Below are positions 38,153 through 47,907 of a stretch of 51,171 nucleotides of DNA, one piece after another. The position numbers were made by a program, and so were the translations under genes. The notes beneath the pieces are model-generated. The model was given only the letters and a program-made list of their open reading frames with translations, was not told where the DNA came from and searched no databases. Each line of letters begins with the position of its first letter. Position 1 is the first letter of the stretch. This stretch comes from Alloalcanivorax venustensis ISO4 (GTDB lineage Bacteria > Pseudomonadota > Gammaproteobacteria > Pseudomonadales > Alcanivoracaceae). The stretch lies in assembly GCF_015356855.1 (NCBI RefSeq), contig NZ_ARXR01000022.1, positions 1 through 51,171 of the forward strand. The letters run 5' to 3'.

Positions 38153-40297
38153 TCAGCGTTGCCAGGCGTGGAAGCGCTCTACCCAGCGCAGCAAGCCCTC
38201 CGGTTTGTGCGCCTTCTTCCACTCGCCGGCGGCGAATTTATTGGCCTCCGCCATGGTCGGGTAAATATGGATGGTGCCGAGGATCTTGTTCAGACCCAGC
38301 CCATGCTTCATGGCCAGCACGTATTCGCTGATCAGGTCGGAGGCGGACTCGCCGACGATGGTGACGCCCAGGATGGTGTCCTTGCCCGGCGGCGTGAGCA
38401 CTTTGACGAAGCCGTGGTCGGTGCTGTCGGCAATGGCCCGGTCCAGGTCGTCGATGCCGTAGCGGGTCACTTCCACCTCGATGCCCTGTTCGCGGGCCTC
38501 GTCTTCGCTCAGGCCCACGCGGGCCACCTCCGGATCGGTGAAGGTGGCCCAAGGGATCACCCGGTAGTCCACCTGGAACTTCTTGAAGCGGCCGAACAGG
38601 GCATTCACCGAGGCGTACCAGGCCTGGTGGGCGGCCACATGGGTGAACTGGTAAGGCCCGGCCACGTCGCCGCAGGCGAAAATATTGGGGAAGCGGGTGC
38701 GCAGGAAGCCGTCCACCGCCACGGTGCCGTTTTTCTCGGTGGCGATGTTCATGGCCTCCAGGCCCAGGCCGTCGATGTTGGCGCGGCGGCCCACGGCCAC
38801 CAGCACCGCGTCGAACGGCAGGCGCTTCTCGCCGTCGTCCGCTTGCACGTACAGCACCTTTTCGCCGTCCTCCACCGCGAAACGCGCCGCCTTATGGTTG
38901 GTGAGCACGGTGACGCCGCTGTCGCGCAGGGACGCGGTCACCAGGGCGGCGGCGTCTTCGTCCTCGCGGGGCATCAGGCGCGGCAGCATCTCCACCTGGG
39001 TCACCTCGCTGCCCAGGCGCGCGAAGCTTTGCGCCAGCTCACAGCCGATCGGCCCGCCGCCCAGCACGATCAGCCGGCGGGGCTGCTCCGTCAGGGTCCA
39101 CAGGTTTTCGGAGGTGAGAATGTCGATCTGGTCGATACCGGGGATCGGCGGCACGAACGGCCGCGCGCCGGAGGCGATAATAATATTGCGGGTGGTCAGG
39201 GTGCGCTCGCCCTCGGCGGTGTCCACGGTGACTTCCCAGGGCGAGGTGATGCGCGCGCTGCCCTGCACGCAATCCACGCCCAGCTCGGTGTAACGCTCCA
39301 CCGAATCGTGGGGCTCGATCTTGCCGATCACCTTATGGATGCGCGCCATGACGTCGGCGAAATCGAAACGCGGCGTGATGCTGGTGAAGCCGTAGCGCTG
39401 CGGCTTTTGCTCCAGGTGTGCCAGCCGCGCGCTCTTGATCAGTGCCTTGGATGGCACGCAGCCGGTGTTCAGACAATCGCCGCCCATCTCGCCTTTCTCG
39501 ATCAGCGTGACACTGGCTTTCACCGTGGCGGCGATATAGGCGCTCACCAGCCCGGCGGAGCCGGCGCCGATCACCACCAGATTGCGGTCGAAGTGCTTCG
39601 GCTTCCGGTAACCCCGGTACACTTTGCGCGCCTGCAGAAACGCCATCACCGCCTTGGCCAGCCAGGGGAACAGCCCCAGCAGCACGAAGGCGCCGATCAG
39701 ATCCACCGACAGCAAGCCGGACAGGCTGTCCAGCTCGCCCAATTGAGTGCCCGCGTTCACATACACCGCCGTACCCGCCAGCATCCCCGCCTGGCTGACC
39801 CAGTAAAACGTCCAAGTCTTCAGCGGCGTCAGCCCCATCACCAGATTGATCACGAAAAACGGAAACGCCGGAATCAAACGCAACGTAAACAGATAAAAGG
39901 CGCCGTCCTTCGCCACGCCCGCGTTGATCTTCTTCAGCCGCTCACCGAAGCGGCTCTGCACCGCGTCCTTGAACAAAAACCGCGACGCCAGAAAGGCCAG
40001 GGTCGCGCCCACACTGGACGCGAACGACACCAGCACCAACGCCACCCAGAACCCGAACAGCGCGCCCGCCGCCAGCGTCATGATCGCTGCTCCCGGCAAA
40101 CTCAACGCCGTCACCGCCACATACAACAAAAAGAACCCGCCCAGCACCAGCACCGGCTGCTCCGCGGCCAGCGACTGAAACGCCCCGCGCTGCGCCTTCA
40201 AATAATCCAGGCTCAGATACTGCCCCAGATCAAACACAAAATAAGACGCCACCAGCGCCGCGATCACAATCAAAAGAGCCAGCTTCTTAACGTTCAT
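38153..40297 (-). CDS. TVP38/SNARE-like membrane domain fused to FAD disulfide reductase
   Basis: The 714-residue protein starts at ATG 40297 with AAGGA. Residues about 1-225 form a TVP38 (DedA-like) membrane domain, with LFTLRLIPAFPFFVINLVMG. Residues from about 235 form a pyridine nucleotide-disulfide oxidoreductase: FAD-binding VIGAGSAG, redox-active GGDCLNTGCVPSK (Cys near 275 and 280), NAD-binding GGGPIGCELA, and the dimerisation domain. It lacks the C-terminal vicinal Cys pair and the NmerA domain of mercuric reductase, so MerA activity is not expected. It precedes the DUF547 gene. Confidence 0.88.
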   Translation of the reverse strand: MNVKKLALLIVIAALVASYFVFDLGQYLSLDYLKAQRGAFQSLAAEQPVLVLGGFFLLYVAVTALSLPGAAIMTLAAGALFGFWVALVLVSFASSVGATLAFLASRFLFKDAVQSRFGERLKKINAGVAKDGAFYLFTLRLIPAFPFFVINLVMGLTPLKTWTFYWVSQAGMLAGTAVYVNAGTQLGELDSLSGLLSVDLIGAFVLLGLFPWLAKAVMAFLQARKVYRGYRKPKHFDRNLVVIGAGSAGLVSAYIAATVKASVTLIEKGEMGGDCLNTGCVPSKALIKSARLAHLEQKPQRYGFTSITPRFDFADVMARIHKVIGKIEPHDSVERYTELGVDCVQGSARITSPWEVTVDTAEGERTLTTRNIIIASGARPFVPPIPGIDQIDILTSENLWTLTEQPRRLIVLGGGPIGCELAQSFARLGSEVTQVEMLPRLMPREDEDAAALVTASLRDSGVTVLTNHKAARFAVEDGEKVLYVQADDGEKRLPFDAVLVAVGRRANIDGLGLEAMNIATEKNGTVAVDGFLRTRFPNIFACGDVAGPYQFTHVAAHQAWYASVNALFGRFKKFQVDYRVIPWATFTDPEVARVGLSEDEAREQGIEVEVTRYGIDDLDRAIADSTDHGFVKVLTPPGKDTILGVTIVGESASDLISEYVLAMKHGLGLNKILGTIHIYPTMAEANKFAAGEWKKAHKPEGLLRWVERFHAWQR

Positions 40298-40355
40298 CAA
40301 ATCCTTCCTTGCGTATGCGGCGGCTGCTTACCCGGAACCTTTCGGCCGACTCCGG

Positions 40356-40464
40356 CGCGGTGTGTGTTGGTGACGTCCAGAATCGTATGATCGCAGGGAT
40401 GCGCGAATCGAGCCCCCAGGGACGGGTTCACGGCGTGTTCTGGACGTCACCAACACACACCGCG
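40356..40464 (-). repeat. 27-bp perfect inverted repeat with conserved core, 3' of arsM
   Basis: Positions 40356-40382 are exactly complementary to 40438-40464 around a 55-nt centre. The centre contains CAGGGACGGGTTCACGGCGT, matching the 199-349 element at 18 of 20 bases, plus a shared CAGG and GAGCC. The arms are unrelated between the two. The element begins 18 nt after the arsM stop, oriented as at psd. Confidence 0.8.
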
Positions 40465-40482
40465 GCCCGTCTGGAGAGAAAG

Positions 40483-41529
40483 TCAGCAACAACTGCTACC
40501 AACGGCAGCATCCGAAGAACCATCCTCAAAGGGCATATTCAACCCACACCCCTCAAAAATCCCAAAGTGCGAATCAAAGTTACCAATAAACTCGAAATGC
40601 TCCGCGAACCGGCTCTCCGCCAACATTAACCAGGTATTCCCGCACACCGGGAACACCTTGCCGGTCTCAATCACATGATGATCGTCCAGCACGAATGAAT
40701 GAGGATGATGGTCCACCGTGCCCTTATAGATCACCGCCTGCCCGTAGTCCTCGCAGGCCGGCTCCAGCGCATCAATATTGAACAGCCGGTAGGTGGCCGA
40801 GTAGAAGCGGATGTTCCCCAGCTTCGCCTCAATGGCCGGGTTCTCGATGGTCAGCCGGCGCGACTCCACCAACCGCGGATCGCCGAACCCGCACCCCTTG
40901 GCCAGGTTGAGGAAGTCGTTCCAGTACAAGGCCCCGGACAGGCATTCCCCGTAGAGCACCGGGTCGGCGGTCAGCGCCGCCGGCACCCGCCGGTCGGCGT
41001 ACACGTCGGAGAAGTAGAACTCGCCGCCGGGCTTGAGCAGCCGTTTCACATCGCCGATCACCTTGGCCTTGTCGGTGCTCAGGTTGATCACGCAGTTGGA
41101 CACCACGATATCGAAGTAGCCGTCCTGCAGATCAAGCCGGTCCAGCTCTTCGATATAGCCTTTCAGGAAACGCACATTGCTGCGCGCGTGGCCGAATTCC
41201 CGGCGGTGGTACTCCTGATGGCGTGTCGCCACGGCGAGCTGCTCGTCGGTCATGTCCACGCCGACCACCTCACCGCTGTCCCCCACCAGGGCCGAGAGCA
41301 CGTAGACGTCCCGGCCGGAGCCACAGCCCAGGTCCAGAATGCGCATGCCCTCCAACGCCGCCGGCGCCACCAGGCCGCAGCCGTAGTAACGGGTTACCAC
41401 CTCGTCATGCAGGCGCGCCAGCAACGGCTTCAGGTGCTCCGGCGGCGCCTGATCGCAGCAGGCGTTGGTCTGCAGATCGTCGCTGCCGGTAAGTTGCTTG
41501 CCGTAGTAATCCTGAACCTCTTCACGCAT
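40483..41529 (-). CDS. arsM: Arsenite S-adenosylmethionine methyltransferase
   Basis: ArsM methylates trivalent arsenic. The 348-residue protein has the SAM motif LDLGCGSGRD (about 65-74) and the As(III)-binding cysteines in family spacing: C24/C25, C51, C146 and C196. It also ends in a Cys pair (SSCC). It follows the DoxX gene by 66 nt in a run begun by an ECF sigma factor. No arsR, arsB or arsC is in the window. Confidence 0.9.
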   Translation of the reverse strand: MREEVQDYYGKQLTGSDDLQTNACCDQAPPEHLKPLLARLHDEVVTRYYGCGLVAPAALEGMRILDLGCGSGRDVYVLSALVGDSGEVVGVDMTDEQLAVATRHQEYHRREFGHARSNVRFLKGYIEELDRLDLQDGYFDIVVSNCVINLSTDKAKVIGDVKRLLKPGGEFYFSDVYADRRVPAALTADPVLYGECLSGALYWNDFLNLAKGCGFGDPRLVESRRLTIENPAIEAKLGNIRFYSATYRLFNIDALEPACEDYGQAVIYKGTVDHHPHSFVLDDHHVIETGKVFPVCGNTWLMLAESRFAEHFEFIGNFDSHFGIFEGCGLNMPFEDGSSDAAVGSSCC

Positions 41530-41595
41530 GGTTGAGCCTCTTCAAGTGACACCCGCTCCAGGGAGTATGCTTTAGATGGGAGGGTCGCATCGCGG

Positions 41596-42285
41596 TCATT
41601 TACCCTCCGTGAAGGCCGGGTCACGGGGGCTTTGACGACGCCGGGCGGCCCGCGCGATCCAGTGGTCGACGCCCACATAGCGCCCGGCACCCTGGAAAAA
41701 CAGCACCAGCAGCATGACCAGGTAGGTCACACCAAACTCAATGCCGTTGTTGAGCACCACGTAACCGCCTTTGGCGGTGAGCCAGTCGTACTGGCCATGC
41801 TCGCGCAGTAGCGCTCTGGCTTTGCTGAGACGCTCGCCGACCTGGGCGCTGTTTTCCAGGCTGGCCTGAGCCGCCGGCAGGCCCAGTTCCGCCAGTGGCC
41901 GCGCGGTGCTGGTGGCCGGGTCGGAGGGTGCGATCGCGAACCAGCCGTTGCCCCAATGTACGGTGAAGATCGCCACCAGCATGGTGATCATCAGCGGCAC
42001 GCTGACCCAGCGGGTGGCGAACCCGATCAATAGAAAAATGCCGCCCACCAGCTCGGTGACCGTGGCCAGTAAGGCCAGCAACCAGGGGAAGGGCAGGCCC
42101 AGGCCCCAGTCGGCGTTACCGAACCAGGCGACGGTGGAATCGAACGCCAAGGCTTTATTGAGTCCCGCGCTGAAGAACACCGGCGCCAGATAAAGACGCA
42201 ATGCCAGCGGTGCCAGAAAGTCCAGATGGCGGCTGTGATCAAGCAGTGCCTGTACCTTTTCGCCGCTGTTGATGAGTACGGACAT
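41596..42285 (-). CDS. DoxX family membrane protein
   Basis: The 229-residue inner-membrane protein has about four segments (near 25-42, 65-87, 93-112, 180-198) and a polar insert of about 65 residues between the third and fourth, absent from small DoxX proteins. The start LDFLAPLALRLYLAPVFFSAG is DoxX-like. GGGGGA precedes ATG 42285. Similar proteins occur beside ECF sigma/anti-sigma pairs in oxidative- or metal-stress operons; the small Cys-rich peptide of some such operons is not visible here. Confidence 0.85.
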   Translation of the reverse strand: MSVLINSGEKVQALLDHSRHLDFLAPLALRLYLAPVFFSAGLNKALAFDSTVAWFGNADWGLGLPFPWLLALLATVTELVGGIFLLIGFATRWVSVPLMITMLVAIFTVHWGNGWFAIAPSDPATSTARPLAELGLPAAQASLENSAQVGERLSKARALLREHGQYDWLTAKGGYVVLNNGIEFGVTYLVMLLVLFFQGAGRYVGVDHWIARAARRRQSPRDPAFTEGK

Positions 42286-42318
42286 GATGTTCCCCCGTGT
42301 CGCGCCCAGGGGCGGCGA

Positions 42319-42552
42319 TCACTCTGATTGGCGGTCCACGATCCGCTCGACCAGCGCCTCGGTGTGTGTGTCCGAAAGCGGGGCCGGCGACCTGCGCAGT
42401 GTCCGCACCAGAGCCTGCAACTGACGCAGGTAGCGTCGGCAGTGGCGGCAAATCATCAGGTGGGCCCGTAACGCCAAATGCTCGCCAAACGGCAATCGTT
42501 CGCCGTCTACCAGGGCGTCGGCGCGTTGTTCAACGTGCTTGCATTTCAGCAT
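42319..42552 (-). CDS. Zinc-finger anti-sigma factor
   Basis: The 77-residue protein contains H-x3-C-x2-C (HLMICRHC near 31-38), the ZAS/zf-HC2 anti-sigma signature, and no membrane segment, so it is a soluble anti-sigma. It overlaps the sigma gene by 7 nt, fitting a regulatory pair. Release could involve oxidation of the cysteines or metal binding, as in known ZAS proteins; that is inference. Confidence 0.85.
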   Translation of the reverse strand: MLKCKHVEQRADALVDGERLPFGEHLALRAHLMICRHCRRYLRQLQALVRTLRRSPAPLSDTHTEALVERIVDRQSE

Positions 42553-43163
42553 TCGCCGGTCTCCTGGAAGCGGTCCACCATTTGGAACAGTCGGGCGCGG
42601 GCCCGGTGCAACAGTACGCGAACGTTGGATGCACTGACGTCCATGATGTTACAGATGTCGTCGAAATCCAGGCCCTGGATGTCCCGCAGCTGCAGCGCCA
42701 GGCGCTGGTTGTCCGGCATCGCCGTGATGTGGCTTTCCAGGCAGTGTTGCAGCTCGTCGCGGGTGAGCAGGGCGTCCGGGCCGCTCAGGGCCCAGGCCCG
42801 GGGCGGCTCCTGCCAGTGCCCGTTGGCGTTGAAACGATGCGCCAGGGCGTCGGTGGCGCCTTCTTCGGTGGGATCGAACTGAACTTCACGGCCGCCCTTG
42901 CGCAGCTGCATGCGCGCCTGATTGATGACGATGCGGGTCAGCCAGGTGAGCAGGGCACTGCGGCCCTCGAATTTGGGTAGCGCCCGGTGGGCGGCGATCC
43001 AGCCGTCCTGCACCGCCTCTTCCGCGTCCGCCGGTTGCAGCAGGGTGCGCGCGGCGCCCAGCAGGCGCGGGTGGTAGTGCTTGACCACCAGGGCGAACGC
43101 GGCCCGGTCACCCGCCCGCAGGCGTTCGATGAACTCGGGGGTTTCCAAATCCGCATTCGCCAT
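42546..43163 (-). CDS. ECF-type RNA polymerase sigma factor
   Basis: The 205-residue protein has sigma region 2 (about 20-95, with DAEEAVQDGWIAAHRALPKFEG and TWLTRIVINQARMQLR) and region 4 (about 140-195, ITAMPDNQRLALQLRD and SASNVRVLLHRARARL). A variable linker of about 45 residues sits between. It begins 20 nt after the ettA stop and is coupled to the anti-sigma gene. Its promoter target is not apparent. Confidence 0.9.
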   Translation of the reverse strand: MANADLETPEFIERLRAGDRAAFALVVKHYHPRLLGAARTLLQPADAEEAVQDGWIAAHRALPKFEGRSALLTWLTRIVINQARMQLRKGGREVQFDPTEEGATDALAHRFNANGHWQEPPRAWALSGPDALLTRDELQHCLESHITAMPDNQRLALQLRDIQGLDFDDICNIMDVSASNVRVLLHRARARLFQMVDRFQETGEC

Positions 43164-43183
43164 GGGCTTTCCGCCGCTCTGGG

Positions 43184-44851
43184 TTAGACCTCGATGCGCT
43201 TGTACTTCATGCGCTTGGGTTGCAAGGCCTCGTCACCGAGCTGCTTGCGGCGGTATTCCTCGAACTCGGTGTAGGAGCCCTCGAACCACTCCACCTGGGC
43301 GTCGCCTTCGAACGCCAGGATGTGCGTGGCCACCCGGTCCAGGAACCAGCGGTCGTGGGAAATCACGATGGCGCAGCCGGGGAACGTCAGCAGCGCTTCT
43401 TCCAGCGCCCGCAGGGTTTCCACGTCCAGGTCGTTGGTGGGCTCATCGAGCAGCAGCACGTTGGCGCCCTGCTTAAGCAGCTTGGCCAGGTGCAGGCGGT
43501 TGCGCTCCCCCCCGGACAGGTCGCCGACCCGCTTCTGCTGGTCGCCGCCCTTGAAGTTGAAGCGGCCCAGGTAGGCGCGGCTGGGCACCTCGTAGTTGCC
43601 GATGCGCAGAATGTCGTTGCCGTCGGACACTTCTTCCCAGACGGTCTTGTTGGCGTCCAGGTCTTCGCGGCTCTGGTCCACGTAGGCCAGGTCCACGGTG
43701 TCGCCCACCTCGATGTCGCCGGAGTCCGGCGTTTCCTCGCCGGCGAACATGCGGAACAGGGTGGTCTTACCCGCGCCGTTGGGGCCGATGATGCCGACAA
43801 TGGCGCCGCGCGGCACCGAGAAGCTCAGGTCTTCATAGAGCAGCTTGCCGTCGAACTGTTTGGAGACACCGTTGATCTCGAACACCTTCTCGCCGAGGCG
43901 CTCGCCTGGCGGAATGTACAGTTCCTGGGTCTCGTTGCGCTTCTGGAAGTCCTGGCTGGCCAGTTCCTCGAAGGCGCTCACCCGGGCCTTGTTCTTGGCG
44001 CGGCGGCCCTTGGGGTTCTGGCGCACCCATTCCAGCTCTTTCTCCACCGTCTTGCGGTGGGCGCTTTCCTTCTTCTCTTCCTGCTCCAGGCGCTGTTCCT
44101 TCTGTTCCAGCCAGGAGGAGTAGTTGCCCTTCCACGGGATGCCGTGGCCCCGGTCCAGTTCCAGGATCCACTCGCAAGAGTTGTCCAGGAAGTAGCGGTC
44201 GTGGGTCACCGCCACCACGGTGCCGGAGAACTCGTGCAGGAAGCGCTCCAGCCAGGCCACCGACTCGGCGTCCAGGTGGTTGGTGGGCTCATCCAGCAGC
44301 AGCATGTCCGGGGCGCTCATCAGCAGGCGGCACAGCGCCACCCGGCGGCGCTCACCACCGGACAGGGTCTCCACGGAGGCGTCCCAGGGCGGCAGACGCA
44401 GGGCGTCGGCGGCGATATCCAGGCGGCGCTCGATATTGTGCGCGTCGGTGGCCTCGATGATGCCTTCCAGCTTCGCCTGCTCCTCGGCCAGCTTCTCGAA
44501 GTCCGCGTCTTCCTCGGCGTAGGCGGCGTACACCTCTTCCAGGCGTTCCTGGGCGTTGCGGATCTCGGAGAGGGACTCCTCGACGATCTCGCGCACGTTC
44601 TTGTCCGGGTCCAGCTCCGGTTCCTGGGGCAGGTAACCGATGTTGATACCCGGCTGCGGGCGCGCCTCGCCCAGGTAGTCCTTGTCGATGCCGGCCATGA
44701 TGCGCAGCAGCGTGGATTTACCGGAGCCGTTGAGGCCCAGCACGCCGATCTTGGCGCCCGGGAAGAAGGACAGGGAGATGTCCTTGAGGATCTGTTTCTT
44801 AGGCGGGACAACCTTGCCCACCTTATCCATGGTGAAAATGTATTGGGCCAT
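43184..44851 (-). CDS. ettA: Energy-dependent translational throttle protein EttA
   Basis: EttA is an ABC-F ATPase that binds the ribosomal E site and gates the first peptide bond according to ADP/ATP. The 555-residue length is exact. ATPase 1 has GLNGSGKST (39-47) and LSGGERRRV; the interdomain linker is long and charged; ATPase 2 has GPNGAGKTT (near 353) and [12 protein letters not shown]. No membrane domain is present. The ECF sigma gene follows on the same strand. Confidence 0.96.
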   Translation of the reverse strand: MAQYIFTMDKVGKVVPPKKQILKDISLSFFPGAKIGVLGLNGSGKSTLLRIMAGIDKDYLGEARPQPGINIGYLPQEPELDPDKNVREIVEESLSEIRNAQERLEEVYAAYAEEDADFEKLAEEQAKLEGIIEATDAHNIERRLDIAADALRLPPWDASVETLSGGERRRVALCRLLMSAPDMLLLDEPTNHLDAESVAWLERFLHEFSGTVVAVTHDRYFLDNSCEWILELDRGHGIPWKGNYSSWLEQKEQRLEQEEKKESAHRKTVEKELEWVRQNPKGRRAKNKARVSAFEELASQDFQKRNETQELYIPPGERLGEKVFEINGVSKQFDGKLLYEDLSFSVPRGAIVGIIGPNGAGKTTLFRMFAGEETPDSGDIEVGDTVDLAYVDQSREDLDANKTVWEEVSDGNDILRIGNYEVPSRAYLGRFNFKGGDQQKRVGDLSGGERNRLHLAKLLKQGANVLLLDEPTNDLDVETLRALEEALLTFPGCAIVISHDRWFLDRVATHILAFEGDAQVEWFEGSYTEFEEYRRKQLGDEALQPKRMKYKRIEV

Positions 44852-44989
44852 AAAAAGAGATATGCCTGAAAACGTAAGAAAAGCCCGTATGACGGGGCAC
44901 GGGCGGGTTGGCGCCTAAACTAACCGAACCCGGCCCGGGATGAAAGGGTGCCCTGTGGCCCGGGCCGCCGGTACCGCGCCCGACCGGGC

Positions 44990-45016
44990 TCAAGTTCGCG
45001 CACGCCTTGCCGATAT
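44990..45016 (+). promoter_or_regulatory. Sigma-28 (FliA) promoter of the chemoreceptor
   Basis: TCAAGTTC, exactly 11 nt, then GCCGATAT. The FliA consensus is TAAAGTTT-N11-GCCGATAA, so 13 of 16 bases match with exact spacing. Start of transcription would be near 45023, 60 nt before GTG 45083. This also favours that start codon. Confidence 0.8.
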
Positions 45017-45082
45017 CAGCCACGGAACATGATTTTACTTTTGGGCCCGAGTCGCCCGTTCGCGCTGAGCAGGAGTTGTGCT

Positions 45083-46726
45083 GTGTTCGCTAAATTCAAC
45101 CGCATCAATATCAAATACGGCGCCGCCTTCATTGGCGTGGCCCTGGCTTTGCTGGTGGTGGTGACCGCCAACGCCATGCTGGTCAACTCGGTGAAGGATC
45201 GCCTGGAAGAGGTCACCTCGACCCTCAACAGAGCCATCTCCCTGGTGCTCAACGCGGACCGCGATCTCTATCAGGCGCGCATGGCTGAAATGGCCTACCT
45301 GCGTGGTATTCCCGGTACGCCCGAAGCCGAGACGCAGATCGCCACCTATGAGGAAAACGCCGCCCAGGCCCAGGAGCGCATCCAGCAGGTGGCCGGTCTG
45401 ATGGCCAACTACGGCGATGTGTCCGACAGCGTTAACACCTTCAACGGGCTGTATGAGCGCTGGCGCGAAGAGTCGGCGCGTTCGATCCAAATGTACAAGG
45501 ACGAAGACATCGGCGGCGCCATGGAGCAGATCGACGGGGCGTCCCGGGAGAGCTTCGAACAACTGCGCGGCTTCTACGACGCCACCGGGCAGTCCGTGGA
45601 CGAGCGCGTCCAGGAGCTGGAGGCCACCACCCTGGCGCAGATCAACCGCCAGCAAACCCTGGTCATCGGTTTTGCCGTCCTGGTGGGTCTCGTGGCGATC
45701 GCTATTGCCCTGATCGGCCCGCACCTGATGTCCAAGGCGATCCGCCAGGTGAGCGCTCGGATCCGCGAGATCACCGACGGCGACGGCGACCTCACCGCCC
45801 GCATCCAGAGCCACCGCAAGGACGAAATCGGCGAGCTGGCCGAGCAGTTCAACCGCTTTATCGAGCGCATCGACACCACCCTGCAATCCGTGCGCACCAG
45901 CACCCTGAGCGTCAACACCGCCTCCGACGAGATCGCCAAGGGCAGCCAGGAGCTGGCCTCGCGCACCGAGCAGTCCGCCGCCAACCTGCAGCAGACCTCC
46001 GCCTCCATGGAGGAGATCACCACCACCGTGCGCAACACCTCCGACGCCGCCCGTCAGGCCGACGAACTGGTGCAGTCCACCGTGCAGGTGGCCCGGCGCG
46101 GCCAGGACGCCATGCGCGAGGTGGAAACCACCATGGGCGAGATCAGCGCCTCCTCGGAGAAGATCAACGAAATCATCACCCTGATCGACGGCATCGCCTT
46201 CCAGACCAACATCCTGGCCCTGAACGCCTCCGTGGAAGCGGCCCGCGCCGGCGAGCACGGCCGCGGCTTCGCCGTGGTGGCCCAGGAAGTGCGCACCCTG
46301 GCGGGCCGCTCCGGCGACGCCTCCCGGGAAATCCGCGAGCTGGTGGACCGCTCCGTGACCAGCACCCAGACCGGCGCCGGCCTGGTCAAGAACGCCGGCC
46401 GCACCATGGAAGACATCGTCGCCAGCATCGACAAGGTCACCCGCGTGATCAGCGAGATCAGCACCGGCGCCCAGGAACAGAGCCAGGGCATCGGCCAGGT
46501 CAACACCGCCGTCGCCGAGCTGGACACCATGACCCAGCACAACGCCTCCATGGTGGAAGAAACCAGCTCCGCCGCCGAGGAGATGCGCCACCAGGCCGAG
46601 CAGCTGGCGGCCCTGATCGCCAGCTTCCGCCTCAGCGGCCAGACCGATGACGACGGCGGCGAGCGGGTGCCGGTGCTGCGTGCCGTCGCCGCCGACCGGT
46701 ACGACCCGGAAGGCCGCGCCGCCTGA
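45083..46726 (+). CDS. Methyl-accepting chemotaxis protein
   Basis: The 547-residue chemoreceptor starts at GTG 45083 ([12 protein letters not shown]) after AGGAG. It has a first membrane helix (about 11-32), a periplasmic helical sensor (about 35-195), a second membrane helix (about 197-217), a HAMP domain, and a signalling domain whose tip is [21 protein letters not shown]. It ends without the NWETF-type pentapeptide. The ligand is unknown. Confidence 0.95.
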   Translation: MFAKFNRINIKYGAAFIGVALALLVVVTANAMLVNSVKDRLEEVTSTLNRAISLVLNADRDLYQARMAEMAYLRGIPGTPEAETQIATYEENAAQAQERIQQVAGLMANYGDVSDSVNTFNGLYERWREESARSIQMYKDEDIGGAMEQIDGASRESFEQLRGFYDATGQSVDERVQELEATTLAQINRQQTLVIGFAVLVGLVAIAIALIGPHLMSKAIRQVSARIREITDGDGDLTARIQSHRKDEIGELAEQFNRFIERIDTTLQSVRTSTLSVNTASDEIAKGSQELASRTEQSAANLQQTSASMEEITTTVRNTSDAARQADELVQSTVQVARRGQDAMREVETTMGEISASSEKINEIITLIDGIAFQTNILALNASVEAARAGEHGRGFAVVAQEVRTLAGRSGDASREIRELVDRSVTSTQTGAGLVKNAGRTMEDIVASIDKVTRVISEISTGAQEQSQGIGQVNTAVAELDTMTQHNASMVEETSSAAEEMRHQAEQLAALIASFRLSGQTDDDGGERVPVLRAVAADRYDPEGRAA

Positions 46727-46741
46727 CCGGCGTGCCCCTTT

Positions 46742-47863
46742 TCAGAGCCGCCGGTTCAAACCGCTGTTGAGCAGCAGGCGCACCACGTCCTGCTGCTTGC
46801 TGACGCCCAGCTTGCCGAAAATGCTCTTTAACTGGCTGCGCACGGTTTCCCTGGAGACCTGATGCCGTTCGGCGATCTGTTCCACCGACAGCCCGTTGAC
46901 CAGGGCGCTGGCGACCCCGCTTTCCGCCCGGGTGAAATGGAACAAGGCGGCCAGGTCCTCTTCGCAGGCATCGAACGGGTGGCCCGGGTCGGACACGTAC
47001 AGGACGATCTCACCCTCGCCGTAGACACCGGACAGGGACTCAGGGGCGTCCTCTCGCAGCGTCGCCAGGACGATCAGCGGGTGCGGCCGGTCCGGATGGT
47101 TCAGGCCCACCGCCTGCTGCCTGGCCTTGCCCTGCCGCAGGCCGGCCACCGCAGCCCACAACTCCGCCGCGTCGCTTGGATACCAGGTGCGAAGCCTGGC
47201 GCCATCCATCAGCAGCCCGGCGTGCCGCGACAGCAGGCGCTCGGCGGCGGCGTTGTGGTAGGTCACCTGGTCCTGCCCGTTCAGCACCACCACGCCATGC
47301 ATCAGCTCGGACAACACCGACTGCAGTGAGGCGGCCCGGTGTGTCGCCTGCTGCAAGGCCTTGTCGATGCGCAGCGCACGCTGAAAGTGCGGGGCCAGCA
47401 CGTCCAGCAACTGCAGCTCCCGGTCGCCGAACGGCTCGGCCTTGAAGGACCGGTGCACACCGATACCGGCATGCCATTCCTTGTCGTTGAACAGACTGAT
47501 GGCGGCGACATAGCCCAGATCGTTGGGCTTCATGATCAGACGGTAGTAAAGCGGGTTCTCCGCCACCTGCTCGTCGTGCCGCACCACCAGGGCTGCCTCC
47601 GCCACCGGGCGCGCGGCCTGAATACGGTAGACCGGATCATGCCTGGAGAGGCCGAGCCGGTAGGTCGCTTCAGCGAACCGGGGCAGCCCGTGGTTGGCCA
47701 GCAGATAACGTTTGCCCGAGGCGTGATCTTCCACGTGGATGCCGCCGGACTTGGCGCCCAGCAGCCGGCAGAGGCGGTCGAGGACCGTGCCCCAGTGGCC
47801 GGGCCGGTACGACGCCTCGTAAATGTCCCCAATGAACGACAGCAACCCTTCTTCGGCGGCCAA
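46742..47863 (-). CDS. LuxR-type HTH transcriptional regulator
   Basis: The 373-residue protein carries a C-terminal LuxR helix-turn-helix (about 310-370, ESGVASALVNGLSVEQIA and VSRETVRSQLKSIFGKLG). The long N-terminal region looks like a PAS/GAF-like sensor but no ligand residues are recognised. The best start is TTG 47863; no better ATG or GTG fits. It is divergent from glyA and convergent with the chemoreceptor gene. Confidence 0.85.
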   Translation of the reverse strand: MAAEEGLLSFIGDIYEASYRPGHWGTVLDRLCRLLGAKSGGIHVEDHASGKRYLLANHGLPRFAEATYRLGLSRHDPVYRIQAARPVAEAALVVRHDEQVAENPLYYRLIMKPNDLGYVAAISLFNDKEWHAGIGVHRSFKAEPFGDRELQLLDVLAPHFQRALRIDKALQQATHRAASLQSVLSELMHGVVVLNGQDQVTYHNAAAERLLSRHAGLLMDGARLRTWYPSDAAELWAAVAGLRQGKARQQAVGLNHPDRPHPLIVLATLREDAPESLSGVYGEGEIVLYVSDPGHPFDACEEDLAALFHFTRAESGVASALVNGLSVEQIAERHQVSRETVRSQLKSIFGKLGVSKQQDVVRLLLNSGLNRRL

Positions 47864-47890
47864 AAGGTACCCCGCGAACCCAAACCCCGT

Positions 47891-47907
47891 TATTCCTTAA
47901 GGGAATA
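47891..47907. promoter_or_regulatory. Palindrome in the luxR upstream region
   Basis: TATTCC-ttaag-GGAATA lies 27 nt before the regulator start. It could be an operator for that regulator or another; only symmetry and position support this. Confidence 0.4.

Noticed and set aside
38153-40297. Mercuric reductase
   Set aside because: The redox motif matches the wider disulfide-reductase family, but the C-terminal vicinal cysteines and N-terminal NmerA domain are missing and no mer genes are nearby.
44948-45082. Upstream extension of the chemoreceptor
   Set aside because: It would start before the sigma-28 promoter and has no resemblance to receptor N-termini; GTG 45083 has a ribosome-binding site.
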